Source: Isoetes taiwanensis (taxonomy: Eukaryota; Streptophyta; Lycopodiopsida; Isoetales; Isoetaceae). Taken from it: 64,000 bases of DNA. The translations under genes were made by a program, and so were the position numbers. Positions 45,918 to 56,999 of the stretch are shown one piece after another; the first letter of the stretch is position 1; each line of letters starts with the position of its first letter. The stretch lies in the NCBI GenBank assembly GCA_021234155.1, contig JAJEKV010000163.1, forward strand, positions 807,642 through 871,641, written 5' to 3'. The notes under the pieces were generated by a model. That model was not told where the DNA came from, did no database searches, and saw only the letters and a program-made list of their open reading frames with translations.

Positions 45918-46467
45918 TGAGTAAACAATGCTTAGGGACGAGCGGTGCAACGGTGAATCTGAGCAATCAGCTATGAATCTTTACCAAGGAAATGGAAAAT
46001 ATGCGAAATACGGAAGAAATATGCTAAGATCGCAAGAATCAGAGCGGTATGAACAAATTAAGAGTACACAGTCAAGGCGAAATATGGCATGCCTAGAAGG
46101 TCAGATTGCCAACCGGAAATGAAGTTCGGCAAGAGGTGCCTTGAGTATATCTATAGGCTAACGCCGCGATCAGCCCCACTAATGGATGAGATCGCGCCAA
46201 GTGTCGCGCGATGCATTTCACTAGAATATTCTAGAAACTCTATATGAACTCCGCCATAAGGATGCAGCATGGAAGGAATATCTTCAGCCTTCAAATGCTA
46301 ATGTTAGGTGCACTTGGCAAGGGTGTGTGACTGCAAACGAAGGCTTGAGTTCAAATCTCGTTTTGTGCAACTACTCCTGGCCCGTGTGACGAACATCTTT
46401 TGTACATTAATGAGTATAATGTTCGTGATAATGCAATATTCATATGGTCGCTACGTTGATTAACACA
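45918..46467 (-). repeat. 5' LTR of the minus-strand gypsy relic
   Basis: Partner of 42478-43055. It keeps a heat-shock element (46224-46236) and a TATA-like site (46146-46157). It ends ..TTAACACA at 46467 (TGTGTTAA in element direction). Confidence 0.7.
46224..46236 (-). promoter_or_regulatory. Heat-shock element in the gypsy LTR
   Basis: GAATATTCTAGAA is a perfect three-box heat-shock element (GAAnnTTCnnGAA). The other LTR has AAATATTGTAGAA at 42815-42827, two substitutions away. A TATA-like sequence lies about 70-80 bp downstream in element direction in both LTRs. Confidence 0.6.
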
Positions 46468-47110
46468 GGAATTATCGAAGAATTGAAGGTTATGGAGGCA
46501 ATGACGATCATTACGCTGTTGGTTTCCAATTAAACCGAAGTTGCCACAAATCCTAAAGAGATGTGTTAACATTAGATGCTTTAATTGTGATGGCAAAGCG
46601 TGTTAGTTTCCCCAGTCCAAAAGTGGACTTCGTGAAAAGGAAAAAGGAATGGAAAGTTAGTTCTCTAAATTTACAGGTAATTTTGGCAAGGAAGCAAATA
46701 CTGTGTCTGAAAGAAATTCCGGAGATCAATGTAGCTGCTGAGACTAACATTAGGTGAAGAAGAACAGTTGATATAACCAGGTAAATCCCCGCATCGAGCC
46801 CCACCTGCCGCAATGATTTAAACGGGCAGCGCTACCAAATTTATGACTTAGATTCGAGAGCTGAAAACAAAGAACTTGTGACTGAGCTTGCTCCGGCGAT
46901 GTACAAAGTCGAGCTGACATGTAATTATAGATAGCCTAAAAGATCGTAAGACTCCTTTTAGATGGAAAGTAAAACTTAGAGAAGTATTGTGTCTCGGTTA
47001 GGTAAGAAATCCTGATTCTCTATTTACAATTGGTGCAGAGACTCAGGTGTTGGCAATGTATTTGAAAGATTCTAAATATAAAATCTTTCTCAATAATAAA
47101 ATTAAATTTT
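46468..47110 (+). pseudogene. Relic copia 2 gag-protease, resumed
   Basis: Copia coding resumes after the gypsy relic. RCFNCDGKAC at about 46574-46603 is a zinc knuckle whose His is lost. LDSRAENKELV at about 46848 is the protease DSGA block with Gly to Arg. TIGAETQVLAMYLKDSKYKI at about 47023 matches the stretch before the integrase zinc region. There are many stops. The same DSRA change is seen in relic copia 3. Confidence 0.6.
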
Positions 47111-49749
47111 ATTGGTAAAAGAGTTTTGAAAATTTGTTTAGACTTGATTGTGAGCAAACCTTTCAGTTGTAACAATTAGTGCTGAATGTGTTCTCTAAAA
47201 CTTGCATACTCGGGATTATGTTTGCTAATGTAGAAGTACAAGCCAGCAAGAGAAAGTTGACAATGTCTCCAGGCTAAGAAAAATGCTATGGGAGGATGGC
47301 CTCTGGATAAGCAAACAAGGCCATTCAAAGAACTACGCGCGGTTGCTGGGCAATTTGATCTGCCCAGCGTGATCTTGTGATCTATAGGCATTTCGAAAAA
47401 TGGCACTAAGGTAAATACGGCGTGATCTTCTCGGGAAAATGCTTTGATACTGCGATGCGCGAGCGGATCAAATTTTCCGCCGGAGAACCTGGCGATAAGT
47501 GCACATTATTAAAGGAGATCTACGCCGATCTGACATTTACACTGTCAGAGGGGCCATTTTTGTACGGGGTCACCAGGTGCTGGTGAATCGGCATGTAAGG
47601 AGAAAATGGAGATCTATTGGATTGTGTGACTGGTAGTGGAAGCGCACGCCTGAGCGGATTGTCCCCGGAATACGCTGGATTCGGTGGTAAATGGGTAACA
47701 CCTTATATAGTATTGATCACCGCCAAACAGCCTACTTCAAGTCGGATTGTTGTAGCCCCAAGGAATAGCATTTTGGATCTTTCATGGATGAGATACGCGA
47801 AGGTCTCATTATTCAATAGGATGGCTTGAATAAGCACATGATCAAAGCCATGGTGGGAGGTGGAAGGGGCAGAGGGATCACGATAAGATAGCATAGAAAT
47901 TCCGCAGGATGAAGACCGACAGCCCCAATGAGATATCTCCCTACCCCTGCTTGGAGGTTTACTTCGGGATAGACAAAACAGCGCCATGAATTGCAAGATC
48001 AGAAGATAAGAATTGGTTCTTCTTTCAACCCAGAGGTGGAATTTATTGTGATTATGTGGTAATCGCATCAGCAGCCTCCCGCCACAACGAAACCAAAAAG
48101 CTGGAGAAATGTCATCCTTATATGCGCCTAACCCCTTATGCAATGATTCCAATGGCGTACTTTAGATTTATTCTCCAAATTGCCTGTAATTGCCCAAATG
48201 TACTTCATTATTCCCTATATATTTTGATCTTCTCGCCATCATATATTTTTCAAAGAAAGTTATCTTATTCACTTCCTCGAATTGTCCTCTCAAAGGGAGA
48301 GGTCAAAATGTGGGATAACTGAATCCTAACACATTCCAGTCCTCTCTTATTTTGAAGTTTTCAATAGCAAAACTTTTCGTGCTGTGGCGCGAGAGAGGTT
48401 TGTGTTAATTACATTCTAAAAGCCGGGGTTATATGATCGGGTGACCGCCATTTTGGCATCATGAGATGGACCCCTTTGATTTCATTCCTGAAGGAAGATG
48501 CGATCCTATGCCATTACCTCGGATTTCCTTCCCTAATCTTCTCCCTCGCTGAATTTTGACTATCGGACTTTTTATTTCAAGACTCAGGGAAGTTATTGAG
48601 GTTAATATCTCTAACTAATTCACCCCTGTAAAGATGCATTATCCAAAGTCAACTACCTCGCATGGAAGAAGAATTTCAAGATCGAATTAGAAGAGGGCTT
48701 CACGGACCTTCAAGTCACATCGGCATCATGCGTGCCCCACCCCGCAATCCTAGCGCGATACGTTCTAACAGCAAAAGTTCCTACCTTATGGACAAAGCAT
48801 AAATGGGCGGTGAGAAAGGTGAGGAAATAAATCATTGATAATAGCGATAGTGAACGAAGTTCCGCTTCTCAATGATATTTACCACTTCATCAATCCTCAC
48901 TACTGTGTTCATCGTGATCTATCGCATTTGCTAAAGCACAATGATGAAGTGGTAAGGTGATTAGAATAAGTAATATTTACTTTCCATTTAATGATACAGA
49001 GGACATTGCCCTCGCGCTGGGCGTTTCCTGACGAAATTTCCCCGGACTGGCAAAAGGTCGGAAGAACCTTTGTGATCGCTGGTAAGAAAGTGCGCTTGAA
49101 TTTGGCTGGATGTAAAAGGGTAGTAAAAAGAAACTCTATACAGTATTAATGGATAAGAAGCATTAATTGTATTATCCGAATCTTCGTGATATAAATAATA
49201 CTATTAAATCGAATTACCGTTTCGAGATCAATGTGACTGCAGGATCATCCTCATCTTCAACCGGACGCATCTAGATGCACCGCAGCTGCGCCAATCTCCA
49301 ATTGCGCCAATCGCACCGCCGCACCCCATCTCAACTGGCCAGCCTAGATCGGTTCCTGCAAATACTGCACTTCACTGTGCAAATCCCGTAGGCTACCATC
49401 CGGCTCTTACGCCGGATCGTTAGAAATGCAAGTGCTAAATGGAAGCCTAATGTAAATATATATATAGTGATACAACTATAACTGGACTGTGAAAACTAAG
49501 CCGTTATTAGCTTACCCCTAATATGGTAGGGGATTCCAATGGTAAAGTAAATGCGCTGTGTTGTGGGAAGCCGGCGAAGGTAGTAACTTTTGAGGTCCAC
49601 TCTTAGTTGGCTGCAGCTCGCCCTAAATTGTAATATTCTCTAAATACCTGCCAAGCTGCGTTATGCGGGGGGTATATGAAGCAGAAGCGCAGAGGGTGGT
49701 TTGAAGGTTAAATGAATCATGTGAGAGATAGGTTACAAAAAATTGGACC
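47111..49749. other. No gene recognised; perhaps more relic copia 2
   Basis: A complete copia would extend to about 51 kb once the nested gypsy is subtracted, but I could not recognise integrase or RT blocks here. A 149-codon minus frame (47703-48152) has no known motif. A 13-bp perfect inverted repeat TTACCACTTCATC / GATGAAGTGGTAA lies at 48879-48891 and 48943-48955. Confidence 0.35.
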
Positions 49750-49754
49750 ATTTC
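49750..49754. repeat. Possible TSD ATTTC (left) of the non-coding LTR element
   Basis: ATTTC here equals 52602-52606, directly after the right LTR. A five-base match could be chance because the left LTR start is worn. Confidence 0.5.
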
Positions 49755-50532
49755 GGCTATGTTTTTTGTTTGCTTCATTCGTCAGTCCGACTTTATTTTT
49801 TAGTAAATAGTGCTTCGAGGTTTTTTCCCATAGGTGTTTCAGTAAAATGCCTCGTGGATGAGCAAGGGAAAAGAGAAAGCAAGTTTTAACCTAGCTTATG
49901 CTAAGCCTTGAAATGAAGCTTTAGATTGCACAAATAACTACGGCCCAAAGTTACCATAGTTAGCATTATCTACAAAAGCGCCACACCTTTTATCCTATAT
50001 ATGGCATCTGGCCTTTGATTGGAGTCGTCTCCCCAACCTACCCAAATAAGAATTGTGACCTAAAGTAGCCTGTAATAAGCATACCAAAGAATTAAGCCCT
50101 TTAGCAAGTTCATGGCACATAATTCCAAGCGGAACGCAGCCCATATCTCAAGACATCAATCCGCTTCTGATCTCACATATTCCATTCCTTACCAGAGAAA
50201 TCTTTCCCATTATACCCTTGCTAAATACTTATGCCGGGAATTGATAGTGAACTATCGGGCCTTCTTGTTGATTGACCTAACTCTCAAGCTTGGCTCCTTT
50301 AATTAATTCTGCCCTCCTAATTTGAGGATCTTGCTAGAACGGATGTTCTAGTGTTCAATTGAATCCATCCTGCCAATCCTTTCCAAAAGTTAGTCTTTCC
50401 GATTTCCTTTACCGTGGAAAGCCCGGTTAAAATGAGCTTAGCCTAGGTCGGATTTCTGCCTTCTGCATTCTTTTATTTGTTTATTCTTATCCAGCATTGC
50501 CTTGCATCACATGTACCTTCTTAACTATTTCA
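49755..50532 (+). repeat. Left LTR of the 49.8-kb non-coding element
   Basis: The right edge (..ACTATTTCA) is firm because the primer-binding site follows three bases later. The left edge is inferred from the TSD and begins GGCTATG instead of TGATATG. Confidence 0.6.
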
Positions 50533-50535
50533 ATT

Positions 50536-50547
50536 TGGTATCGAGCC
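50536..50547 (+). promoter_or_regulatory. Primer-binding site of the 49.8-kb element
   Basis: TGGTATCGAGCC, identical to the array's primer-binding site, including the missing A relative to the tRNA-iMet complement. Confidence 0.75.
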
Positions 50548-51732
50548 TCTGATCCTCAAACCAATCCTAGCCTATAAATGCCTATACCCCCACTGTTCTA
50601 TGCATACTAATGCACCGCTAGAATCAGCAAAGAAATTCTATAGTGACCGTAGCCAATCGTGATCGCTTTATCTTCAACGTATCTTCATGTAAATGGTTGG
50701 AAAGTTATGATTTTACCTAATTTTCTCCGGGTGAAAGAGAACTAATCTATGCGCTTTGAATTCTTCACATGGGAAGCTTACTTCCTGGATCTAGTAAAGC
50801 CACATAAAGCAAGGATAAATATTTAACGGATATGGCTAGAACCGTGGCAAGGAAAAAGAATATCCAAAGATTTTAATACTGAAAGTTTTAGAGAAAGCTT
50901 GTGTTGTTGTAACCTCATCACGCAATGATCATAATAACGCCAAACGAATGCAATTTCAACCAAGATGACAACTATCGTGAGACCAAAATGCCATATATCA
51001 CGACACCGAATGAGAAAGAACTACTTGCTATTAGCAGGCTTTTAAGAATTTATATGCACTGAGTTTGATCCTCAAACCATAAAAGAGGCCACATAAAGAA
51101 AGCCATCGTAGCGATAAACTTCAAATCCGTGATTCAATATATTGTATATGGACTTGATATCCCTTAAAGCAAGCAAAACAAATAAGCAAGAGACTCGTAT
51201 TGTAAAGGAAATCAAGATGATCCGTGACTGAATACAAGAGATAATGAAGACCAAGCTCAAAAAGCAAGCGCGTATGCAACTTAACTCTGATGGGTAGATC
51301 TTCATTAAAGAAAAGTTTATGTTTCATTGTGGAGACCCTATCTGCTAGACCATTCTCAAAACTAGCTCGGGTAAAAAGGAGACAGAAAGACCAGTTTTGA
51401 GAGAAAACACGTAAAGGGATCAAGGCAAAATAGAATATAGACTAAAACCGTTTATAGTGATCATCGTACTCAAGTGTTTCTCTGTGATTGGAGAACTTCG
51501 CCCCTGGAACGCATCAAGATGAATAAAACAAGTTATATTTGTGGGATGAAGTCTTCATACATATGAAGGTGCATTGCTACTAAAGTTAGCTCTCAATTGG
51601 AAATTGTCATGTGTGTAGCCCGAAGGAAGGTATAAAATTGTTGGTAATTAATTTTGTTTTTATAATGCGATGCGTCACATAAATAATTATGTCTATGATA
51701 TTTATTGATCTTGCCGCTTATTACATGAAGGC

Positions 51733-51805
51733 TTATTATTATTATTACATATTATTATTATTATTATTATTATTATTAGCTATTATTATTGGCTATTATT
51801 ATCAT
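51733..51805. repeat. (TTA)n microsatellite
   Basis: About 20 ATT/TTA triplets with a few interruptions, inside the internal region of the non-coding LTR element. Confidence 0.9.
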
Positions 51806-51934
51806 GTTGTTCTTTTAGCTTTGAAGGACTTATTTATTTTCAGCGATTCAACTGAGTCGCCTAACGAGAGACTTGGTTGTGTTAAATTCGCCATATATTT
51901 TCTTGATTGAGGACGATCAACTGAAGTGAGGAAT

Positions 51935-52601
51935 TGATATGGTGGTTTTAGTGTACTATTTTACGAGCAAGTGGAAAGCATAAAAGGAAGTCGAACTCCA
52001 TTTATGCTAAGCCTTGGAAACCGTTTAGATTTAAAATAAAATAATCCTATCATCTCGTTATATGGGCTTTTAAACAGTACATTATCCTGGATAAAAGGCC
52101 ATACCCCTTTATCCTATATATGGCATCTGTGGCCTTTTGAAAAGGCCATCGCATTCACTGGCGGAAAGTAAAGATCAATCCGATTAGGAGTCATCTACAA
52201 CCTTACCCAAAGAACAATTGGCGACGCTAAAGAAGTTTTGGGGATAAGCACACGAACGACCGCAGTTTTCCTTCCGATGGCAAGCGACCATGACCAGCTG
52301 ACATTCAAGACTATCAACCGCCTGGACTTCACTGGTCTATTCCTTGCCCCGCCGTAGATACCCGGTGCTGAATACTTCCGTAATTAGATAGTGATTCCAT
52401 CAGTTCTCTTGGTGGATTGATTCAAACCTTTCCAAAGCCATTCTTTGACTAATTTTTTCCTCCTAATTTAAGATTTTGCTGTATCGGGTATTCTATTGCA
52501 ATTGAATCCTTCAGCGCAGATTTTGTTCTTGAGTAATTACTTTGTTTCGTTTGCCTTATTCAAGATTGTCTCACTGGCTATAAAATTTTGTAACCGTATC
52601 A
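51935..52601 (+). repeat. Right LTR of the 49.8-kb non-coding element
   Basis: 667 bp, TGATATGGTGG... to ..CCGTATCA, followed by ATTTC. Confidence 0.7.
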
Positions 52602-52606
52602 ATTTC

Positions 52607-53228
52607 AACCATTAACTTTGGATATGTCACTTCCATTCTTTCCAACTAGTTTCTTTTGCATCATTGATATTTGCATTATAAAATATGTTGTTTTATATTA
52701 ATACATAATGGTTTTTGGAAACAAAGCCATAAATAGCACTACTGGATGAAGAAGATTCTAAGGAAATCTTTGTAATCCAAAGGCTCAAAACATGTCAATA
52801 AGTCTTTAATATTGATGGTAATTATAGATAAAAGAAGACTACAAAGATGAATTATCGACCCTTTTGGCTTGTTCATGTAGATGAATCCTAAAGAAATGGT
52901 TACTAGGAACTTTGTACAGAATTTACTACTGCAGTCAATATGTGACTGTTCTCTTTATGCTCATATGATGTGTTCTCTCCTAGAATGTACAAGGCTATGC
53001 TGCTGTTTCTCTTAACGGAATTTTATTTACCATAGAGTATGAAAGCAAATAAAGCTGCAAGACAAAAAGTGATGGTAGTGGAAAGAGGCAAAAAGGTGAC
53101 GCATTGATGGATGAACTCGCGGCAGTCCATCAATATAAGTACTTCTAAGTATGGAATGTACATGATCAGAATATAATGAGGCCAAATAAGTATAGTCAGG
53201 GGTATACATTTATACTCTACTATGACTT
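52607..53228. other. No gene recognised
   Basis: AT-rich spacer between two LTR elements; short frames only. Confidence 0.4.
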
Positions 53229-53780
53229 TGTTGTGGTTGTCATGCATACTAGGTGGGTATATTCTAATCTACGAGAAGCAAGAGGATTGTGAGTGTCAAC
53301 AAGGATCTATGAGAAGCAAAGTGGGCGAGATCAACCCAAAGAAAGCGTGTGAAAATATGGAAAAAGGCGGCGGCAGTACGCTCCCCGACGCTAAGCAGGC
53401 TCACGTAAGTCCGCGATACCCCTCACTCTACCGCCACTTAGGTTTCGGGTTGACCCGGTCAACGGCCAAAGTCAATGATACCGAAAATACATGCAGGGCA
53501 CCCAAATATTTAGGCGTTAAAAACTTCACGCGTAGAGCCGCGACGCTTTGGACAAGCGAGATATCCGATGAGAAAAGATATAAAATGAATGATACGGATG
53601 TAGATGAACTACCGCGGTGTAGATCTTTGCGCTAACCTGAGTTGCATTTCGGTCGCTGGTTGGCGGAAAGCACCATATTTCTACCCATGAATCTACAAGT
53701 CTTGTTTGAGAAAGTTTCAATCGAAGTACCAAGAATTAAGTTATTATTATAATCGACAATTTCCGGAACAATTTCGCACA
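53229..53780 (+). repeat. 5' LTR of relic copia 3
   Basis: Shared with the right LTR: AAAGTCAATGA (53469/58940), CAAATATTTAGGC (53502/58985), GAGAAAAGATATA (53571/59058), TAGATCTTTGCGC (53620/59101) and TTATTATAATCGA (53742/59219). A spurious 137-codon frame (53222-53635) lies here. Confidence 0.8.
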
Positions 53781-53782
53781 AA

Positions 53783-53794
53783 GGGTATCAGAGC
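53783..53794 (+). promoter_or_regulatory. Primer-binding site of relic copia 3
   Basis: GGGTATCAGAGC, one substitution from TGGTATCAGAGC, two bases after the LTR. Confidence 0.75.
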
Positions 53795-53806
53795 TAAGGT
53801 GATCGT

Positions 53807-56800
53807 ATGCCGCCCGTGATTCGCGCCAAATTTGCTAGCAACCGTCGTGGGGCGTTTAAAGGCATACCGCTTTGTAAATCAAGAAGTTGAATGGAATCAT
53901 AAAGCCGGAGAATTTTGGGGCTTAATTGATGGCAAAGATATTTCGCCACGTTGGCTTCCGCATCTCCCCGCAAGATCCGCACGTTGCGTGCTAATCCAGA
54001 AGTGGTCCCACCTGCGATGCAAGTGCAAGCCTGCGGTAGAAAGCTTCCCGCGGTGGATCCGTTGTTGGTGGAGGTAGCTCGCATCCAAACGATGCCACTA
54101 AAATAATGGTACGCTCGCCACATATGGTTAAAGGTAGGGAACGCCGAAATTAAAAATTGATGAGGTAAAATGTACCAGCGAGATGTGGGAATATATGATT
54201 AAACATTTGAGCCCCGCGAGTTCATCTCTGCAGGAGGCTAGTGCCACCGAAGACGGTTGCTTTGAAAAGACAATATAAACGGAAGTTTATGGAGAAATGG
54301 AGTCCATAATTGCGTACTTAGAAGGTGCATCTACGCAATGATCAAAATCAGCCCTCAGACTTCTGCCAAGCTTCGGCTGCAATTCTCATTTAGTTGCTAA
54401 TTAATAGAAAATGTATACTAGCAAAGAGCATGCCGTGAAATGATTCAGAAGCTCAACAAACTCAAGGGGTTTTGATGATGAAGAGCACCATCGGCACATG
54501 GCGGGGAAGTTTTCTTAAAAGGGTAAAGTAATTTCGCAACGCGAAGATAAAGAGGCCATGTTTTAAATGTACTGTATGGTCATTTTAAAAGCAAATTGTA
54601 CTTCTTTAAAGGCAAGGTGTTCAAGTGTTTTAACTGTGGATGAAAAGGACATTTGGCTCGCACGTCCGTCCTAAATCTTCATCTAAAGAGGGAGAGGTCG
54701 TGCTGCAATCCGGGAGGCGTGTAGAGGGAGGCTCTAACCAAAGTATGAATCCGCTAAAGTTATATATTGAAGAAGCTAGCAAGGGAGATGAAATTTTATA
54801 GCGTGAATTACGTTCTCAAATCCTGCATGGACAATTTTGTGTGATAGATTCAAGAGCGTAAAAGTGTAGTCTTCTAAGCCAAATCGGGCTTTCGAATTGT
54901 GTAAAGAAAGTTGGCATGCATGGGGAGATAGTGGAGTGCAACAGACATGGATGCCGGTATTTGAAATTCCTGATACATGGAAACCTAAACTCGTGAGATG
55001 TACAGGTAAGTTCCTTGATTCGAAGTCAACTTGCCAATCTTTTGGATACTAAAGTTGTATTTGAAAACCGAGTGTACTATTTTCATGATACTGAAACGCT
55101 TGTCAAGCAGACGTTGTTGGTAACTTGTTTGCTTTTAAATACAAAATATGTTCCATGTCTAAATTCCATTGATGTTATCCAAAACAAGTCAAGTACCAGA
55201 CTTGGGACATACAAATTTCAGAACCTTGATGCCCTGGAGTGAGTTGACTACCATCAAACAAGATAGTTGGGTTTAGGCCGGTCAGATGTTTGAAGCGACG
55301 GACAAATCTTTACAGTTTCCAAAACACAAAGTCAAAAGAATTTTGAGCATCCACACGATGGGCCTATAAATGTAACTAGTATATCCGAAGCTTATAGCAT
55401 TTACATTTCACGATTACTCTTTAGGTGAGCCACCGCTATTTATTTGTAAACCAAAAGATCAAGCTTCCCAGATGCTCTTAAAAATTTTGTGAAGTTGTCA
55501 AGTAGAGTTGGAACCGAGCAAAAATCATGTAATGATCCGACAGAGGTGGCAATATCCGATGAATTTAAAGTTCAATTTTGTGCATCCAAAGGTATTAGTA
55601 AAGACAACTTATATGTCGTGATTCTCCAGCAGTAATGGAGAAAGCGAAAGAAAAAGAAACTTTATTAAATGCACAGATTCATGCTGGAAGTATTCAGATC
55701 AAATTTTTATGGGATGAGGCACTCAAACGCAGTTGTTTATTCAAAAAGGCGCTTGCCTTCACGAGCATAAATGGAGCTTATACCCCGAAATGCTTGGTGG
55801 TCGTAAGGCACCATCCTTTTTACAAATTTAGAACTTATGGTTGTTTGCACAGTTCCTAAGAATTAAGGAAAAGCTTGATTGACTTATCTTATATTTTCCA
55901 TGGTCCTGCAGGTTATGATGAAAATTCAAAAGGATATGATTATACAATCCAACTCAAAGGAAAAGAATTCTATTACAGAGATGTGGTATTTTCTCAAAAT
56001 CGCTTTTACGTAACTATTCCAAAAGTAAATACAGCTTATGGCAAAGAAGTTACACAATCAAGAGGAAACTAATAGGCTCACGAAGAGTCACTAAACATGA
56101 AGGAAAAACTAGTGTAAATGGCTGTATCATGTTTTACTTTTAGTGATGGATGACATATAGAATCACAACCCCTAAACGAGACCTAAAACCTCATATACTC
56201 CACATAAGTTACGAAGAAAGCAGTGGCGGACCAAAAAAGTGAAAAGAAGAAATCAAGCGGCGTTACAGATGAGCCAAGGGAGTACTCATTGTTTGGAAGG
56301 AATACCGCTGCGCATTTGCCGGAAAGTGAGGTGGAAATAAATACGTGATTTGATATTCTAAAGGTTGAAAATTAAAGAAGCCCCAAAAGTTGTACCGAGT
56401 TACGCGGAAAAACAAAGGATGACTGAGTAGTGCTGCGAAGCATATATAAACTTCATCACAACTAATACTTTCGCATGTACTTTAATGCACTCCTCGGCAA
56501 AATGCTGTAGTACAAATGATATACGTAATTCAAATCGGGAGCCATGGAAAATTAAAGCTAGACTTGTTGTCAATATCTACTCAAAAGCAAGGCCGCGACG
56601 ATGAAATATTTTCCATTAGTAAAGACAATAGCTCAATGCTGTTGAAGGCTGCAAAATTTCAAGACTCAGAGATTCACTATATGGATGTCAAATATTTTAA
56701 ATGCAACGCACAAAATTATCTTAAACCAAAATTTCCGTGATTTGAAGGCCACAAATTTTAAAGGTAAGGTTTGGGAAAATTGAATCGAGCTGCTTATGGG

Positions 56801-56960
56801 TTAAAACAATACCCTAGAGAATGCGGCTAAATGTATGGATGGCTATTTGTTTGCACGCGACGAAAAGTTGCGTGATGGGAATCTATACAAGATGAAGCGA
56901 GTATTGAATGGTGTGTGATTGCCCTCATATGTAGATGATAACATTATGGTAAGTAAAAGG
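53807..56960 (+). pseudogene. Relic copia 3 gag, protease, integrase and RT remnants
   Basis: In order: a gag zinc knuckle CFNCG-stop-KGHLA at about 54626; protease block with DSRA for DSGA at 54847; integrase end with NGESERKR at about 55634 (catalytic Glu present); GYDENSKGYDYTIQLKG near 55915 and YYRDVVFSQNRFY near 55971, which match the post-integrase region; RT with SEIHYMDVKYF at about 56668 and YVDD at 56928-56939. The frame breaks many times and stops are frequent. Landmark spacing from primer-binding site to YVDD (about 3.15 kb) is close to that of the intact copia (3.26 kb). Confidence 0.75.
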
Positions 56961-56999
56961 CAAGAATATTTTCAGCCAGTAAGAATATTTTGAGTAAAA

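Larger units (their letters stand above)
42478..46467 (-). mobile_element. Minus-strand Ty3/gypsy relic nested in relic copia 2
   Basis: Two diverged direct repeats (42478-43055 and 45918-46467) act as LTRs around a shortened internal region with gypsy RT near the right end and an integrase tail near the left, both on the minus strand. A pyrimidine run TCCCTCTCCC at 43056-43065 is the minus-strand polypurine tract next to the 3' LTR. The internal part is only about 2.9 kb, so parts of gag-pol are deleted. No TSD was recognised and the outer edges are approximate. Confidence 0.75.
49755..52601 (+). mobile_element. Non-coding LTR element (TRIM/LARD-like), distant cousin of the 2.7-11.3 kb array
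   Basis: It has diverged LTRs (49755-50532 and 51935-52601), a primer-binding site TGGTATCGAGCC at 50536, a 1.4-kb internal region without retroelement coding, and a purine tract before TGATATGGTGG at 51935. The LTR start, the one-base-short primer-binding site and the GAGGACGATCAACT wording before the tract are shared with the tandem array, so the two look like related families. LTR matches include CTTATGCTAAGCC, TTATCCTATATATGGCATCTG, CCTCCTAATTT and CAATTGAATCC. Confidence 0.72.

Noticed and set aside
46340-46372. GAGTTCAAATCTCG resembling a tRNA B box, considered as a SINE
   Set aside because: The same segment occurs in the partner LTR in diverged form, so it belongs to the LTR; no clear A box.
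47703-48152. 149-codon minus-strand frame
   Set aside because: No recognisable domain and no supporting neighbours; probably chance in decayed sequence.
48879-48955. Perfect 13-bp inverted repeat as a terminator or MITE
   Set aside because: Arms are too short and there is no TSD or neighbouring gene; kept only as a note.
53222-53635. 137-codon frame
   Set aside because: It lies in the 5' LTR of relic copia 3 and is not kept in the partner LTR.
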